Notes: generated by a model from the letters alone, not told the origin. A DNA stretch of 64,000 bases from Streblospio benedicti (GCA_019095985.1 CM032667.1:43369457-43433456); one strand, 5' to 3'. Counted from the first letter of the stretch, positions 32,550 through 47,800 are shown. Numbers and translations are program-made.

Positions 32550-34260
32550 TTACACCTTGGGAGGGCGTGAAAGGTATTCACATGAGACAGGTGTCCTTAA
32601 AAGAGAGGTTCGCTTTATATGTGATAACTATGAGAACTAGTGTCCTTAAAGGGTAGGTGAGCACAGCGTCAATTCCCACAGTATTGTTTAGTGTTAATCT
32701 AATGAGCTGGATGTGTAACGAGATAAAAACCAAAGGGTGTTTACATTGTTTTATAGTTTTCTACAGTTGCGCATGGTGTTTATAAGTCATTTTATCGTAG
32801 TCGAATGTTACTTGGCCACTCGCGGGGTTAGACCGTCCAATTGACCACGAATTGCGTGTAATTTGCTGGACATCTCGATTTCCTGCTCAAAGCTTATTCT
32901 CATCCCCCACCCCCACCCCAAAAAGGGGTGGGGGGGGGACAACCGTCTATAATACTGATATACTATGCATATTATTATCACTACATTTGTACATGTCATC
33001 GACTATGGAGATGCATTTCAACTGATTCTTATACCTATAAGCCGATGTTTCCTCCTACCATATATTCAGTTTGAGTGGTAATGCATCACGAGTCCCCACT
33101 TCCCTGCTCAAACACACTTCCTCATCTTATGGGGTACATGGAGAGCATAATTATCTAAAGAGTCTTTGATGATTTTAGACTGTAAAGGAGAAATGTCTAT
33201 CCATCTCTGTCAGTGTGAAGGTGGGAGACGCATTAATTTCGGTACAGTGAAACCTTTCTCTTAAGACCACCGATCACTAGCATTAATGGTCTCAATGGAG
33301 AGTTGGTCCCATGTTAGAGGTTTGGCGTTGTCTCGTTCTGAAGCATTGGAACCTTACTTTGTGGAGGTGCTCCCAATAATGAGATGGTCTAAATTAATAT
33401 TTTGTTTTGCTGTAACACCATTCCTGAATCAATGCTTAACATTCTGATACCATCTTACAAGTACTGCAACATGCGAAAAGCGTCATCAGAGGTGACAAAC
33501 CAGTGTGGTATGGGAGTATAGAGGCATTAGTAAAAATGTAGAGTAAAATTATTTCTGTATTAAGGACACGCACGGTCTGGCGCTCACTGCTGTAGGTGGG
33601 CTGTCACATCCGGCAGTTAATGGGGCACATTGTCAGACAGTGTGGACGTGCTTCCTTGCCGGCAGCAGCTGCTATTGATGTGGCAAACAGAAATGAGGCG
33701 CACAGACGATACTATTGACATGGCCGCACGAAAGTGAGATGAGTTATTTGCTCAAACGTGGAAATGAGGGAGCTGGCTGGCTGTTCGGGTTTACAAACAT
33801 GCAGTGAAACCCGTCTCATTTGGCCGTCTCCCGGAGAAGTGACAAGCGTTCACATGGTACAGGTGTCCTTAAAAGTAGGTGTCCACATGAATAATTTCCA
33901 CTGTACTCGTCCACGTGTTTAATAAAGGGCCTGAGTTTGCAATTTTCAAGGACCTCTGTTTAATATAGTAGAGGATGGCTTCCACTATACAGGGCTACAC
34001 GTTATAAATAATGTGCGTTGCAACATGTCCATGGCACGTGGACACCTCCCATTCAAGGACACCTGTGGGCATCTATCACGCCACCTGTTTCATATTTCCC
34101 TATGTATCATACATAAAGTGATCATATTTTGAAGACACTGGTTTAATGTGGACAGTCACACTTTTTTCACTTCTTTGGAAAGTGTCCGCATAAGACATGT
34201 TTCGCTGCATAGTGTCCCCATAGAAAGTGACCACTTCGCGGAGGCTGCACGTACTCGCAT
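32550..34260. repeat. Cluster of degenerate 'gtgtcc-ttaaa / gaccacc' repeats
   Basis: Several pieces share the phrases caggtgtccttaaaag, tacagtgaaacc, cttaagaccacc and agaggt, for example near 32580, 32640, 33243-33420, 33850 and 34020-34220. They look like old copies of the Tc1-like MITE family seen more clearly elsewhere in the window. No coding frame stands out. Confidence 0.4.
32911..32933. repeat. Short C/G hairpin
   Basis: CCCCACCCC, five A, GGGGTGGGG: a perfect 9-bp stem within longer C- and G-runs (32904-32938). It could form a hairpin, or quadruplex and i-motif structures. Confidence 0.6.
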
Positions 34261-35091
34261 TACAAGACACTGTGCCATGCTGTTGCAATATGGCACAATC
34301 TGGTGCCTGGAGCGCGGCTCTATGTAAAGTGGGGATTTCTCTGCATTAGTGGTATTACCCGGTCCAGGCAACGCTACTGGTAATGTGGACCGCGGCCGCC
34401 ATCATCATTAATGATGTTGATGCCATGTTGTCGATTTGGGGCCGTGCATTAACGGTTTATGGGATCTCATTCATCTACAGTTACATCTACTAGTTATACA
34501 CCAAACATTGATGGAATATGCCAACTGAATGGGTGGTTTGGGGTGGGTGATGATTGGGGAGGGGTGTGGGTGGGGGTAATCGCATTTCGGCGTGTGTGGC
34601 GTGCATGTGAAGCTTGTGGACTGATTCACGACCTCTGCTATAATACTGTTGCTGCTGAGCGCTGTAAGGTTGACTGGATGTCAATGCACTGGTGATGCCA
34701 CAAACATTTCAAACTTCAGCTTATGATGGCGCAAATGAGTGGACTCAATGTAAATTTGTCATTTATGGCTAATCTTGTACAGTTTTCTGCACTGTGAAAT
34801 TGGTATCATTTTACAGTGCACATAATGCTGAAAAATATGTATCCATTTCCTCATCAAAGTTGTACCATATATATTTAGAAAATGATATTACTTGCTGAAA
34901 TGCCACACCACTAACTTTTTAAACATTCTTGCAAAGGGGGTCAAAACCCTTTCTTACTCCTGGTATAATCGATGCTACATGTAGATAATTGTAAAAGAGG
35001 CCACATGGATGTATGTATCATTTACTTAGTATCGAGATGGCCATACAGAAAATTGATACATTGCAATTTGAGTCTTGAATGTAAGGATTCA

Positions 35092-35426
<335 letters not shown>

Positions 35427-36042
35427 ATTTTTGCATTATCTATGTTTTAACATATATCCCATGTAAATATTGTTCAGTATTATGTAGGTGAATTGAGCCT
35501 GGAAAATTGATGTTGATGGTCAATTACTGCAAACAATAAGACCATAAACAATGAGCAGTAGAACGGTGTCAAACCCATACGACTCCCTCATCACCTCATT
35601 TCACGTCCATTATCGTATCATATTACTAGTTGCTATGATGATGCTATGTTGTTGTTTCAAAGCTAGGAAGTGATATGTGTACATCGACATGAATATATCA
35701 AATAGTACTTGCAAATGTGTCCCCCTAGAATGACACAATGTTATGCAGTCTGTGTCCACTCACAGGTCAGACGTTATATAGATAACTGTGCACACACAGC
35801 AGCCACCCCCCCCCAAACACACATATGTGCACCATCATTGCACTCCCTGCGGCGAGTACCCCAAATGGCCAATGTATTAATAAAGAAATTATATAAAAAC
35901 AAAATATGCTTTAAGTATGAGTACATATGTGTGTATTGCATAAAGATAATGTCTTCACTAACTTTCACCTATTGCAGGAGCTAACGAGGGTCACGCAGTG
36001 CATAGCGGGACAATACACACGCTGCTGGTGTATGCATTAAAC

Positions 36043-39000
36043 ATGGGTTCTCGAGAAAACAGGTGTGTGCATTTGCATGATTTTAAAAAAAATACAAATG
36101 GTGGTATCTAAAGGGGGCTTTCATTGGCATGTAAAATTCTACCCCCGCTCACTTCTATGCTGCAAGAACCTTCCTACCAGTTTACAGTGTCAGGTCCATG
36201 CTGAATATCAGACGAGCCTTTAGTCTATCCAGATATGCATGCAGAGGAGTCCGATACACTAGAGATGTATCGGCAGCAAACCACGTTCTTGATTTATTAT
36301 ACAATGCCACAATTAGGGCACGTGTTGATGAGTATAAGTAGCCGTTGTTGAACAAAATTCCTACATCTTGTAGGAGATGTACTCTTACTAAATACGACGT
36401 TGTGACTCAGGACTGCAAAGCCGCACTTGGTCTATAGTAACTCTATATACCCTAAAAATGCAGTTTCTGCATTGGGTTGCCGTATCTGGATCATGGCCAA
36501 TCTGATAACCGTAATATTATATACAGTCATTGGGTAATACATAATAACATGTAGCCTGCACACACCACTTGCCATTTTTCTGTTGATTACACGTTCACCA
36601 GAGCTTCCCTTGATCGTGAATTAGTCTATATGCAGTGTGGAAGAGTCGAGTGTTACGAGTATACTCTATTGCTCCATAAAAGTATACTGGCCGAAGTCCA
36701 CATAGCTTTTGAATGCATAAAATGTCAATATATTTACTTTAAAGAGTATTTTCATTGAATGTCTACAGGATACGGACACAACTGAAAGGTCGATATGTGC
36801 CATATATGTGTTCGATGGTGTATGCATTGAACTCCGCACTGATTGAATAAGCACTACATCTGGTATTCGATTCCAATTGCTATTTCATTCGAACTGAACA
36901 CTGATAAGTGCGGCAGGCAGCAGCAATAGTAGGATAGTGTACATGTAAGTGTTCTGTCGTATTATCTATTTTCTAAGTATAAAAGCGGTTTCAATTGGGC
37001 AATACTTGCCACTGCATATAATATTCAGAGTGAGCATTTACTCATTGGCAATTATCTATTTCAGCTCTGGTCAGTACTCCGCTGCACATGACAAAGCTGA
37101 GCTGCCGTCTGATGACCAAAACAATGCAATGAATGACCATTCATATCTAATGTAAGTTACTGTGAAATTGTATGAGTACACCTTAAAAGCCCATTTAAAA
37201 CTAACTTTTAAGTACTACGTCTAGAGTTCAAACCCATGACTACCACAACACTACGGCATCCTCAATAGTCAACTAACTGTGATGCGACTCTGTTTGCATT
37301 GTGTTTGAAATTTTGAGTGCATGGAGTGTTTTAGTCATAAATAGAAGGCATAATGGACCAAAACACGATCTTTCGTAATACAAAATCAAGGCCTATGTCC
37401 AAGTTAGATTTTTTAAAATTTATATTTCAAGTGATTTTGCGTAGGAATCCGTGTAATATCTATATATTTTACATAATTTGGTATGTGTTGATTAACAGAA
37501 AACTTATCATTATTCTGCAATGAGACTTGGACCACAACTATAAATCATCACATTTACATTTACGTTTTATATTATAACCTAACTTCTTGATTTCTAAAAC
37601 TAAATTTTGACCACAATGCAATTTAATGAGTGGCATAACTTTGAATGTCCAATTCTGCTAGTGTTCTGTTGTAGGGACCGGCGGGTTCCTGGTGGCGGGA
37701 GCGGGGGTGTTGCGGGTCTCCCCAAGGTGACCATGACCCTGGCGGGGGTGGGGGATGGCGGGGGGAAGTACGAGGAGGTGAAGCGGCCCTACCTCGGCAG
37801 CCACCTGCAGGTGAGTGCGGCTGTTTGAATACCTAACACGCATGGTATTCTTTGGATCGGATAAGGTAAAAAAATTCCATTGATGATATTGCGGATCATG
37901 GAAATGACAGGAAGAAGTTGATTATAGAGCCTTATAGGCAAGTGGTCAGACTGGTCACCATATAAAGATTCTTTAAACCTAGTTTTGCGTGTACATTTTT
38001 GTACTCAGTACTGGCATTATATTACTTTTTTGTTTTGCTAAGTACATTGTGTATATCCATATCGTTTCATGACGATTCTTGAATATCATATATTTCTATA
38101 TCTATATGGCGTGATCAAAGTTCAAGTCCCAGTTAAAGTATAAACGTTACTAAAGTACATGGTCTCTAATTAAGGCCAGCTCTATAATGAGACTACCTCT
38201 AGATCTATAATAAGGCCATTTCTAACAGTTTCAAGCCTAAGTAGACACTCCACCGTGAACATCCGTAAAGAGACCACCGCTCTATTTAGAGAACAATCCC
38301 TAGAGAGATTCTAGCTATAGATGTCTAAGGTCAATGCAGCGACACCAGTGGTTTAATAAGACAAGTTAGGCTCGTTCTATGTATTTGTTACAATATTGTC
38401 CATACTGTTTATAGGTTGAAATGTCACTCATGGAGCGCGCCATCTCAACCACGTCCCTCCAGAGTGCTGGCCTAATACCCACCCATGAGGCAGACAAACA
38501 TCCAGTCAGCGTCAAAGGCATGCCACAATTATGTATTGTGATCTGTTCTACCAATTGGCTACTATTTATAATGAGCATTGGGACCAGGTCTTGTATTCTT
38601 TTAATACTAACGGTTAGATATTGTTGTACCAATTAGTATTTTATACCAGGTGCAGCTATAAGGCTTGGGCACAAGGCATCAAGATTTATACCTCCTTCAC
38701 CTGATAATTTGAAAACCGGGCGCCATCGTTTTTCTCTAACGCATTGTTTTAAAGCATTAATTCAATTTTACCAAGAGGATCTCAGTAAAAATGTCATAGT
38801 GGTGACACAGCAGTTTCTTTACTTACTATCACCAATAACATTCTAATAAATATTTGTCTGAATAATAAACACAAACGAATTACAAAATTATGTCAATAAA
38901 ACCTGCTTTTTAACATATCATAAAATTTACATGCACGACATGGACAATAACTCAATAGTTTATATTATACATGTGATATAATAATATATATGCCATTGGT

Positions 39001-42000
39001 TTGGATATTACACAAAACATTGTGCATTGCAGGCGGGCCTGAGCCAGGCTGGCAGTGGGTGGTGCTGGTGGCCAGCTTCCTGGCGCAGGGGCTGGCCATC
39101 GGCATGCCCTTCTCTGTGGGCGTCTACTTCGTCGAGTGGGTGTCCGTTTTTGGGCAGGGCCAGGCCGTCACCGCGTGGGTGGGCTCCATCAACTGCGGAC
39201 TCGTGTTCGGCGCTGGTGAGTGTGTGTCTGTGCGTGACTGTCTACAGACTTAATTTAATGTCAATAACCAACAATTTATGTTTTCTCAGCTTTATATTGT
39301 TTGAGCTGCATCACTTTTGTGTTGAAACTTCTGAAACAGCTGCGAAAATAAAAGAAGCAAAGTGAACTTTTTAATGTGAATTTTATCAAGTTTGTTGATG
39401 AAGCGTGGACAATAAGATGTAATATTTCATATAATCAATGTCCTATAAATAAACTATTCTGATTTATTATATTTTATTTATTACCCGTAACAAATGTTTT
39501 TCTTTGCATTTGTAAATCTATTAATAAATACCGTTGAATCAATCTATGCAAGTAATCAACTATATAATAATCAATGGCTGTCTCATTTGTAATTCAATGC
39601 ATAATGACCATTGAAATTGGCAACATCACTGCGTTACAATTACTAGGCCCGCTGGCGAGTACGTTGTGTAACAAGTACGGACACCGCGTGGCCGTTATGA
39701 CGGGCGCCTTCCTCTGCGGCACGGGCACGTTGCTGTCGGCGTTCGCCACCAATGTGTATGTGCTCTATGTCACGTACGGACTGATGGCAGGTGAGTACAA
39801 TGTCATGTGTAAATGAGGCGGGTTTATAAGTGGTCAAGAAATCCCACTTCGCTTATTCCCCAATCATATTTCCCATACCCCCCTTCCCCTTTTCACCTAC
39901 ATGCCACACTTATTCAATATTCCCCCCAAATCCTACTTCATTGAACTAATAAAATGAATGTACAATGCACCTGGATGTGGTTTCATTGTCACTTTCCATA
40001 TATGCATGGGCCGACTGTCTTTTCAACCAGATTGACAAGGACAAAGTTGAATTCTTTACCAACTCTGTAGGTTGGGTACAGGTGATTTACGTGATATTAT
40101 TTCTCCAATATCTGCAATTCTCATAATTTGTCATTTGGTTAATCACATACACATATTTTCATTTTCAAGTCAAATCAAGTCAATACCTTTTCTTTGAACC
40201 CTTATACTATGAACAATAAGATCACCTTTACAATATAACACATCAGCCGACACAAGCTGAAATCCACACATATATGAATATGCTGTTAACCAATAACTAT
40301 TTAGCATTTATATCATAACCCTAGTGGCTTTGTGTTTCAGGCGTGGGGTTCTGCCTCATCTACATCCCTGCTATCGGCGTGGTGGGTCTGTACTTCACAG
40401 CGCGGCGGACCCTGGCGCTGGGTCTGGCGGTGACGGGCGCCGCGGTAGGGGCGCTCATCATGCCGCTGCTGCTCCGCGTCCTCATCTCCGAGTACGGGTG
40501 GCGCGGCGCCATGCTCCTGTCAGCCGCCATGTGCTACCAGGTCATAGAACCGCTTCCTTAAGAGATGGCTTAGAGGCCCCAATTGATCTGAATAGAAAGG
40601 TTTGCCTCTGCAACAAGGCTTAATTAAGACCACCTTGATAAAAGCACCGTGACTATAATAAACCACATCCCAGGGTCTCAAAACTTTCTCAACAGATGTT
40701 CATTGGAGGACTACCTCTATACTGAGGACACTTGGGGCCAGTCCCACGGTTGTTCTTAATATAGAGGTTTTACTGTACTAGTCGTGCTCATGAGTCTGTG
40801 ACCTTATCTGGAGGCGGTTCGTCACGTGTGCTGATATCTAATGCCTCTCCCACCTTCTGGAGTGGTAGTGGGTTTCTTGGTGCTGTATTTATTATCATGT
40901 ATAATATGTACCACCTCCATAAAGACCGCCTCAGTTGACACTTACCATTAATCTGTAGGTGCTGGTGTTTGGTGCTCTCTTCATCCCCGTGGACTACTGG
41001 TCATCACCTGTCAAGGCCCGTTTCTGCTTGGAACTGAATACTGTCCACCCGCCTACTGACCTCCGAACATTGTGTGACCTCGCCCTACTTAGGGACTTCA
41101 GGTGAGTCATGTATTTGTGTCTTTCATAGCTCAATAGCTGTTGTGGAAGGTTTAAGCTTTAACTCTAAAAATATCCACTTTATTGGAGGCCGCTAGCGCT
41201 CTATATGTACTGTATACATTTCCAGGTTTGTTGTGATGTTCCTCAACAAGCTGATGTGGAACCTGGGCAGCCTCGTTCTCTTCGTGCTCATCGTGGACTA
41301 TGCCATCGAAGGAGCCGGCATGACCAAGGACACAGGCGCCTTGCTGCTGTCCATCTCTGGCCTGGTGAACGCGGGCGGCAGACTGACAGCAGCAGTGCTA
41401 GGTGGAGCATTGAAACTTCACTGAAAGCTTAGATTAATGCATATGCTCTGTGTAAACCGCCCACCTTGATAAGTTGACTACATGGGCAATACACAAAACA
41501 GTAATACAAAGTTTCAGTGTACAGTCTGGTTAAGTATAGATATGATGAAAACATACTCGTGATTTCCAATTTTGACCATCATTTGAAGTTGAACATTACA
41601 TATTTGTACTAATGTCACTTTTTAACACTATTCAGGTAGCCTGCCCTGGTGTAACAAGTTCTACCTTTTCTTTGTGGCCAACATCTTGACCGGGGTCAGT
41701 CTGGCTCTCATCCCGTGCTGGGAGGTCCCCATGGGCTTCATGGTTCTCCTGGGCTGCTTCGGTTTCTTCTTGGGCGTTCAGGTGACTATAACATTCCATT
41801 GTAGTTTGTAGTTGTTGTTCCAAGTTGCTATGGTGCTAGGTATGTCGAAAATGCAAAACATTGTCACTCCCTACCGACCATATACTAAAATGCACCCGAT
41901 GGTAGAAAAGAATATACTTGTATGTAAATAGTTTTATATACATGTACCACATTTGAAAAATGAATCTGCATGCACTTATAGAGAACTTTCTACCACAAAA

Positions 42001-44005
42001 GTCCGTATCATTATCAAAGTACTACACTTTGTTAGATCGGCTGTCTGGCAGTGCTCACAGCTGATCTGTTCGGCGTGCATCGGCTGACAAGCGCCTATGG
42101 CCTCCAGAACATCGGTGACGGGGCGGGTGCTCTCGTTGGTCCACCTATTGGTGGTAAGTCAGCAAATTGTCTACTATAAAATCACATCGTGTATCTATAT
42201 ATATAAAGGAAGAAGAGATTTTTTGGTCACAAAAGGCCTTTTAACCAGAAGACGTACACACTCCAAATTATGGACGTACAATCAGAAGAACGTGGTGGTC
42301 GTTATAATGTCTACATTGCAAACCAAATAAATTGGTTTTGGGCTGAGGTGGTGGTGGTTTGGGGTGGTGGTGGTTATGGTTGGTTGTGAGGAAATGAGGT
42401 GTAGGGGGGAGCATTTAATCTGCTTCAGATCTAATCGGTTGCAACCCGAGCAGCAGCTTGGGGGAGGGGGTATTAGACGGATCAACCATTGCCATATACA
42501 TGTAGTGTGTATGGCTGTCACATATGGCGATGGAAGGAAGGTGGTGGAGGCGTACTTAATCTCTGCCAGACATGCGCACTTAAAGGAGCCGTTGTGACGG
42601 ATAGGGTACAGAGAGATGTCTGTTCCAGTCCAGATTTGTTGAGGTGTGGTGGGAAATGATATGTTGGTGAGGAAGGGAGGGGAAGGGAGGAGCATTTAAT
42701 CTGTTTCAGATTTCATGTTTCAACCCGAGCAGTAGGAAGGGGTGATGGAGATGCATTTAGACTAATCCGGACCTGTTTATATGGGGATTGCGTAGAGAGG
42801 GTTGTGGAGAGAAGAGGGGTTGGCGGCCGAAGGAAGGGTAGGGGAGAGTGGAACATTTAATCTGTTCCACACATGTTTACCAGGAGTAGCAGAAGCTGGT
42901 GGGATTAATCATTGCCATATACATGTAGTGTGTATACCGTATGGCTATGACTTATGCCAATGAGAGGAAGGTGATGGAGGTGTATTCTATCCGTCACAGA
43001 CCTGTATTCTGACGGGAGCTGGTGTGAGGGAAGAGGTATAGAGGGAAGGATGGGGAGGGAAGAGGATTTAATTCTTCCGGATCTCTTCTGTTTCAACCCG
43101 AGCAGCGCCGGGTATACAGCTATAATTTGCTATAATTTATAAGTTACTGACACTCATGTATCATGTATATTGATAGGCGTGGTCATCAAACGTAATAGCA
43201 TATCTTCAGTAAACATTGTTTATGCAGATGGGAAAATCTTTATAAAAATTTATTAGTCAATTGTTTGGCTCTAATTCTTTCTTATAGAATAAAATTGCTT
43301 TTAAGAAGCCTGAAACACCTAATGTTTGCTATTGTTAGAGAGCGTGTATTGTAGAATAGTGTGTTGCAACGAATTTTAAGAAATACCATTTTTTTACCAG
43401 AAAAAATAGATAAAACAATTTTAAGGACCAATTTTTTAGTTTTATTGAAATGCAATTAGGGTTGTTATTTCATTTATTTGTTTCTAAATATTGTTCAGAG
43501 TGTCTGTCTTTCACAGTAATATGTCTTTACTATTCATCTTTGACCCAATAAGAATAAAAGTAATATTAATTACTATATAGCATTTTAATTACTGGTCCTT
43601 AAGTCGCAAAAAGTCAAAACTTAAATTTGCACAATTTCATTTTGATGACGTTTAATAGATGGCAGCACCTGTACGAAAACGGGGCACAACGGAAACAGAA
43701 AGGACTTATCAAAACTAACGATGCTGTTTGCGTTATGATATGATGTATAATTTCGCCCCTGCTCCCCTCCCGGTATTTTCACAGTTATCAGTAAAAGCAA
43801 CCACATGTTTTCAGGCGCCCTGCTGCAGGTGACCGGCTCCTACCGTGTGCCCTTCTACTTCGCGGGCGCCATCACCGTCCTGTCGGCCCTGCTTCTGCTG
43901 CTCATCCCCCTGCTGGACAAGGACTATCGCAAGACCACACGGGACCGCGACCACCCCGCTGTCATTGTAGAGGAGACAGTGACGTACACGAACCCCAAGT
44001 CATGA
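36043..44005 (+). CDS. SLC16-type (monocarboxylate transporter family) 12-TM transporter, 548 aa
   Basis: Exons: 36043-36062, 37065-37151, 37675-37810, 38415-38517, 39033-39215, 39647-39790, 40341-40540, 40959-41101, 41226-41401, 41636-41781, 42036-42153, 43815-44005; 1647 nt, all phases agreeing. The N-terminus is a hydrophilic tail of about 125 residues. TM1 is preceded by GPEPGWQWVVLVASF, the family's [DE]G-[GS]-W-[GA]-W signature in altered form. A major-facilitator domain follows: LIYIPAIGVVGLYFTARR (TM4-5 region), a short central loop (CLELNTVHPPTDL), SISGLVNAGGR (TM8 with its conserved Arg) and a C-tail ending YTNPKS. It should move monocarboxylates or related small acids across the plasma membrane; substrate and subtype are undetermined. 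The start MGSREN has a good Kozak context (AAACATGG). The intron after 38517 has a GC donor. An alternative first exon may lie at 32139-32167. Confidence 0.85.
40625..40777. mobile_element. Tc1/mariner-like MITE copy
   Basis: Degenerate copy ending GAGGTTTTACTGTA at 40777, with 'aagaccacc' and 'gaggac' phrases inside. It lies in a transporter intron. Another copy is near 38158-38300. Confidence 0.45.
42340..43110. repeat. Large-unit G-rich repeat in the last transporter intron
   Basis: Phrases recur: CATTTAATCTG at about 42412, 42689 and 42856; AACCCGAGCAG near 42442, 42722 and 43098; GCCATATACATGTAGTGTGT near 42490 and 42914. The spacing varies, giving imperfect units of some 280-420 bp full of GGTGGT and GGGAGG runs. 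Confidence 0.6.
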
Positions 44006-44815
44006 ACCCGTGCTAGATGATTAGAGAGAGGACGAACAGGGTTAACTGTTTCTATAATAGTCAGAACATTAACAGCTACACGATTTTTTAATGTATAATG
44101 GACGAGCTGGCCGCAAACATTGGCTCAAAGGATAACCGCACATGTTGTATCCTGAAACAGCCAGCTGAAACAAAACGCTACTCAAGATTGAAGAGGCTTG
44201 AGGAGGTTGAGATGGTTTTGACGAATGATGAGTAATTATAAAAAAGCTACACATATACACAGTACTTGATGACGTGACAAGAGAAATGTGCAATGCCATC
44301 TTAGTATTAAAATACAGTATTTTTGTGAGGTGAACGAGCAATCCTGTTTATCAGGATGATTGGCAATTAATTTGTCAGCTTTTTAAGAATATGACTTTAT
44401 TATCTATGTTTATTGTTTTTATCAAATTGTATTAAATATTATATTAATATCAACTGGTTATGTTGTAGCTTTATCAAAATTTTCAGGAGCATACAGAATT
44501 TAGAGCTATATCATATACAATTGTATTTGCTTGCCGACGACAACGAACATATCAATTCGCCCCCCCCCCCCATTTGATTTCCTAGCAGATCCGGGCGCGA
44601 GGCATATGGGGCACGCGTCTCACCAGAATATTTTATTTTCATGGGACTTTTTGGCATGTCCACGATCGATGGCGCATACAAAATCCACAAGATCCCTAAA
44701 GTGATAAAAACCTAGATCTGCCGGTGGAGTCTGTTACTTTGTTCCAAAACACAATTTATGATTGAGTTTGAATAAGGTTCTACAGCAATAAACATCCATG
44801 TTTATTTTATCTACG
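44006..44815 (+). other. Probable 3' UTR of the transporter gene
   Basis: No coding frame. An AATAAA at 44787-44792 is the first canonical poly(A) signal after the stop. A C-run repeat segment near 44560 is included. Confidence 0.35.
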
Positions 44816-47800
44816 TTTATTAGGCTTCTGAACCTCGTGCTTGGGTGTCGCCACCGTTTAGCAATATTATACTGTGACGACACACTGTGTGGAATCGGCA
44901 ATGTAGTAGCAGACGTGTAGCATCTGTTTGGCTGATGGAAGAAGCAGACAGAGGGTCGAACAACTACATATCCATCCTAGAGATAGTAAAAAATGAACCA
45001 TCATTTACGGTAACTCGAAAATCCGGTTTGCGTACACCGTACAATAACCAGTAATAATGATTAATGCATTTTACAAATAAAAAAGAAGTCTCAAGTCGTT
45101 TCTTTATTTTAATAAAATAGAAAGAAAGACATAGTAAACAGAGAAATTGCAATACGTAGAGTATATAAACAATACATCCATTTAATTATCCAGTTAAATT
45201 ATCTAGTAATGTGAACTGTTAGTTCATAATGTTTCTCCAAAATATTTAAAAAGTAATTATTGTCTTACTAGAATAAATCAGCTCGTAATAAAATTCATAC
45301 AAAGTGTCACATCATCAAAGTTTAGCAAAAGTTTATGTAATATGTGTTTCAAATTTTACAAACATCAAATCCAATTAAGTATAAAAATATGACAGTTGTC
45401 AGTGTTTATATCTACAATTGAGTATTCACTATCGTAAAACACATAGGAAAGTTTGAAATATCTAACATGTTTAAACATTCATTCGTATTTAGTATGTATA
45501 TGTTTGTTATCAAAACGGATCGAGATACAATATTGCATATAATGGAAATACCTACCAGAAAAGAAAACTCAGTAACACACTCTTTCCAAATATTAATGAC
45601 TTGTTTCTGTAATGATCAAATGTCTGTGTTATTCATGAAATTGCAACATGTGCTGTCTATATAACTGAAGTTCAATCTGCTAGAATATGAATGTTTTAAC
45701 ATTACAGTAAATAAGCCTTAAAATGAGACAGTTATGTAATATATACATTGTAACAATAACAATAATAAAATAAGAATACAACTACAAACAAACATTACAT
45801 TATACAACTCTTACAAAATATACTTTAGAATTAACAGTTTAACATTAGACTTTTATAAATATGCGTACAAAATCTGCAAGATCACTTCCTCTAGAGGCGT
45901 CATTTTATTATAAACTACACAGATGCTGACTGTTATTATAGTTCACAAGTGTCAAAAAAATCTAATCTTCACTTTGTCATGTGGTATGGATGATAATATT
46001 TGTGTTTGTTGAAATATTAATCAAACGAGGTAAGATGATATTACAGACGTAGCTGGAAGAAAAAACTGCACACATGTATATTATGATAGCAGGAAAACAA
46101 TCTCAAAGTACAATTACATTTTCATGCATGAAATCACCCCCTCCCCCGCTACTATATAAAAAAGTGTTGCACTGCATAATAATTTTGATAAACATATTTT
46201 GTGATGCACATATTTGTATCTTAATCTGTCTTGCATATTAGATTATACAAAATCATATCATTGTGTGACTAAAATAGCTTCACATATTCCACACTAACAG
46301 TTACTTACATTTATATACTTCTAATATCGAAAGAGAGTAAAACTCCTCTATTAATGCCTAGTACTATCTAATCACTGTGTTACAGCAAGAGAAGGTGGTA
46401 TACTAACCTACTACCTTCATTACATAGTTTTATTTGCATTGGACTGGTAGCCAAGACACACAAATTGTGTACAAAATGCAATGATTTGACAAATACTTAA
46501 TACTTCATATGCATCATGAAGGAATGTGTTAATTTTTTGGCGATCTTAAAAGGGGTTGATGCTTGTTGTATGTGTGGAAGACAGTTGTGTTGTTTCTCTT
46601 ATTTTCAAATCTAATACTGTATACATGGGACTGTTTATTCTACAATAGATACCACCACATTTAAGAGACCACCTCAATTATAGGACCATGTGTTTCCAGT
46701 TCAAAACATTCATAAAGAGACCACTTCCTAAAAGAGACTACCCTTCTACTGTGACCACATGGTCCCATATTCCGAGATGTTTTTCTTAGGGGTAAAGCTG
46801 TGAACACCTTCTCTTACTTTACCACAGTAACTGCATAACTAATCAATACCGTGTGTACATAGATTCCATTTAATTGGCATACTGTAAACTATAATTAATT
46901 CCGGTCAACACAGCAATACAACATACACAAACTAGTACACAAACTAGAGAGATAAAGTCAGATCAAACCACAATCGGAAGTGAAATGCATTCATAAAATG
47001 TACTGTATTAGTTAACTTTACCTTGCTGATATCACAAAAAGTCTGTTTTACTTCTGTATGATGAGGTAACATTAGCTCTCCAACTATGGAAGACACCAAT
47101 TAAATAGTGCATAATATATACAGATATTTGTTCAAAAATTGACAGAAATATGTACACCTACCTTTTGAACAGATAATCTAACATGTCAAATATCTTGAAT
47201 TTTATTTCAATTTCAATTCAAGCGAAAAGTCTTCTATAGACATGGCCTCTCATAAAAGTCATTATGCACATTACCATTTCAGGTTTATTACCATTTCAGA
47301 GTAATAAAATGATATAATAGTGCACTAGAAGTCTTTGATGAACAATCAGAAATTCATATCTGCATATCTAATAGCTGGCCAGAGCTTGCAGGTTACTGTG
47401 GTCTTATTCTTGTACACGTCAAATAGCAACAACTTCCTATCAAAGAGTATATCACAATATCCTCATTGTGGACAGGTGCTTGGTTGTCTGTGTGGTAGAC
47501 GAACTTTCATGCAACCATGTAGTAGTCATATAAAACAGGTCACATCTCCGTAAAGTACCACAAAAAAGTACATATTGTTCCAACCACTAACCACTTACAG
47601 GGCGAGTAAGTCTTGTTGAAATCACAATTAGAATTGCAGTTTATTGATATAAAAATGCACACTATTTTGTAGTGGGAACCAGCCACGTGTTCCAGTGACA
47701 GTCGACATGTAAATGACGGTGCTTGAACAGTGTTTTTACTTTTTTTAATCAGGTGGTGGTGACTCCCACCTCTTTTCGTCTGCCCGTTTGTTATATGAGT

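Noticed and set aside
39027-39365. Alternative frame across transporter exon 39033-39215
   Set aside because: The frame with GWQWVVLVASF continues correctly through every later exon; the alternative reads into the intron.
47335-47553. Small open frames in the 44.8-47.8 kb intergenic stretch
   Set aside because: AT-rich chance frames with no splice partners, signal peptide or motif.
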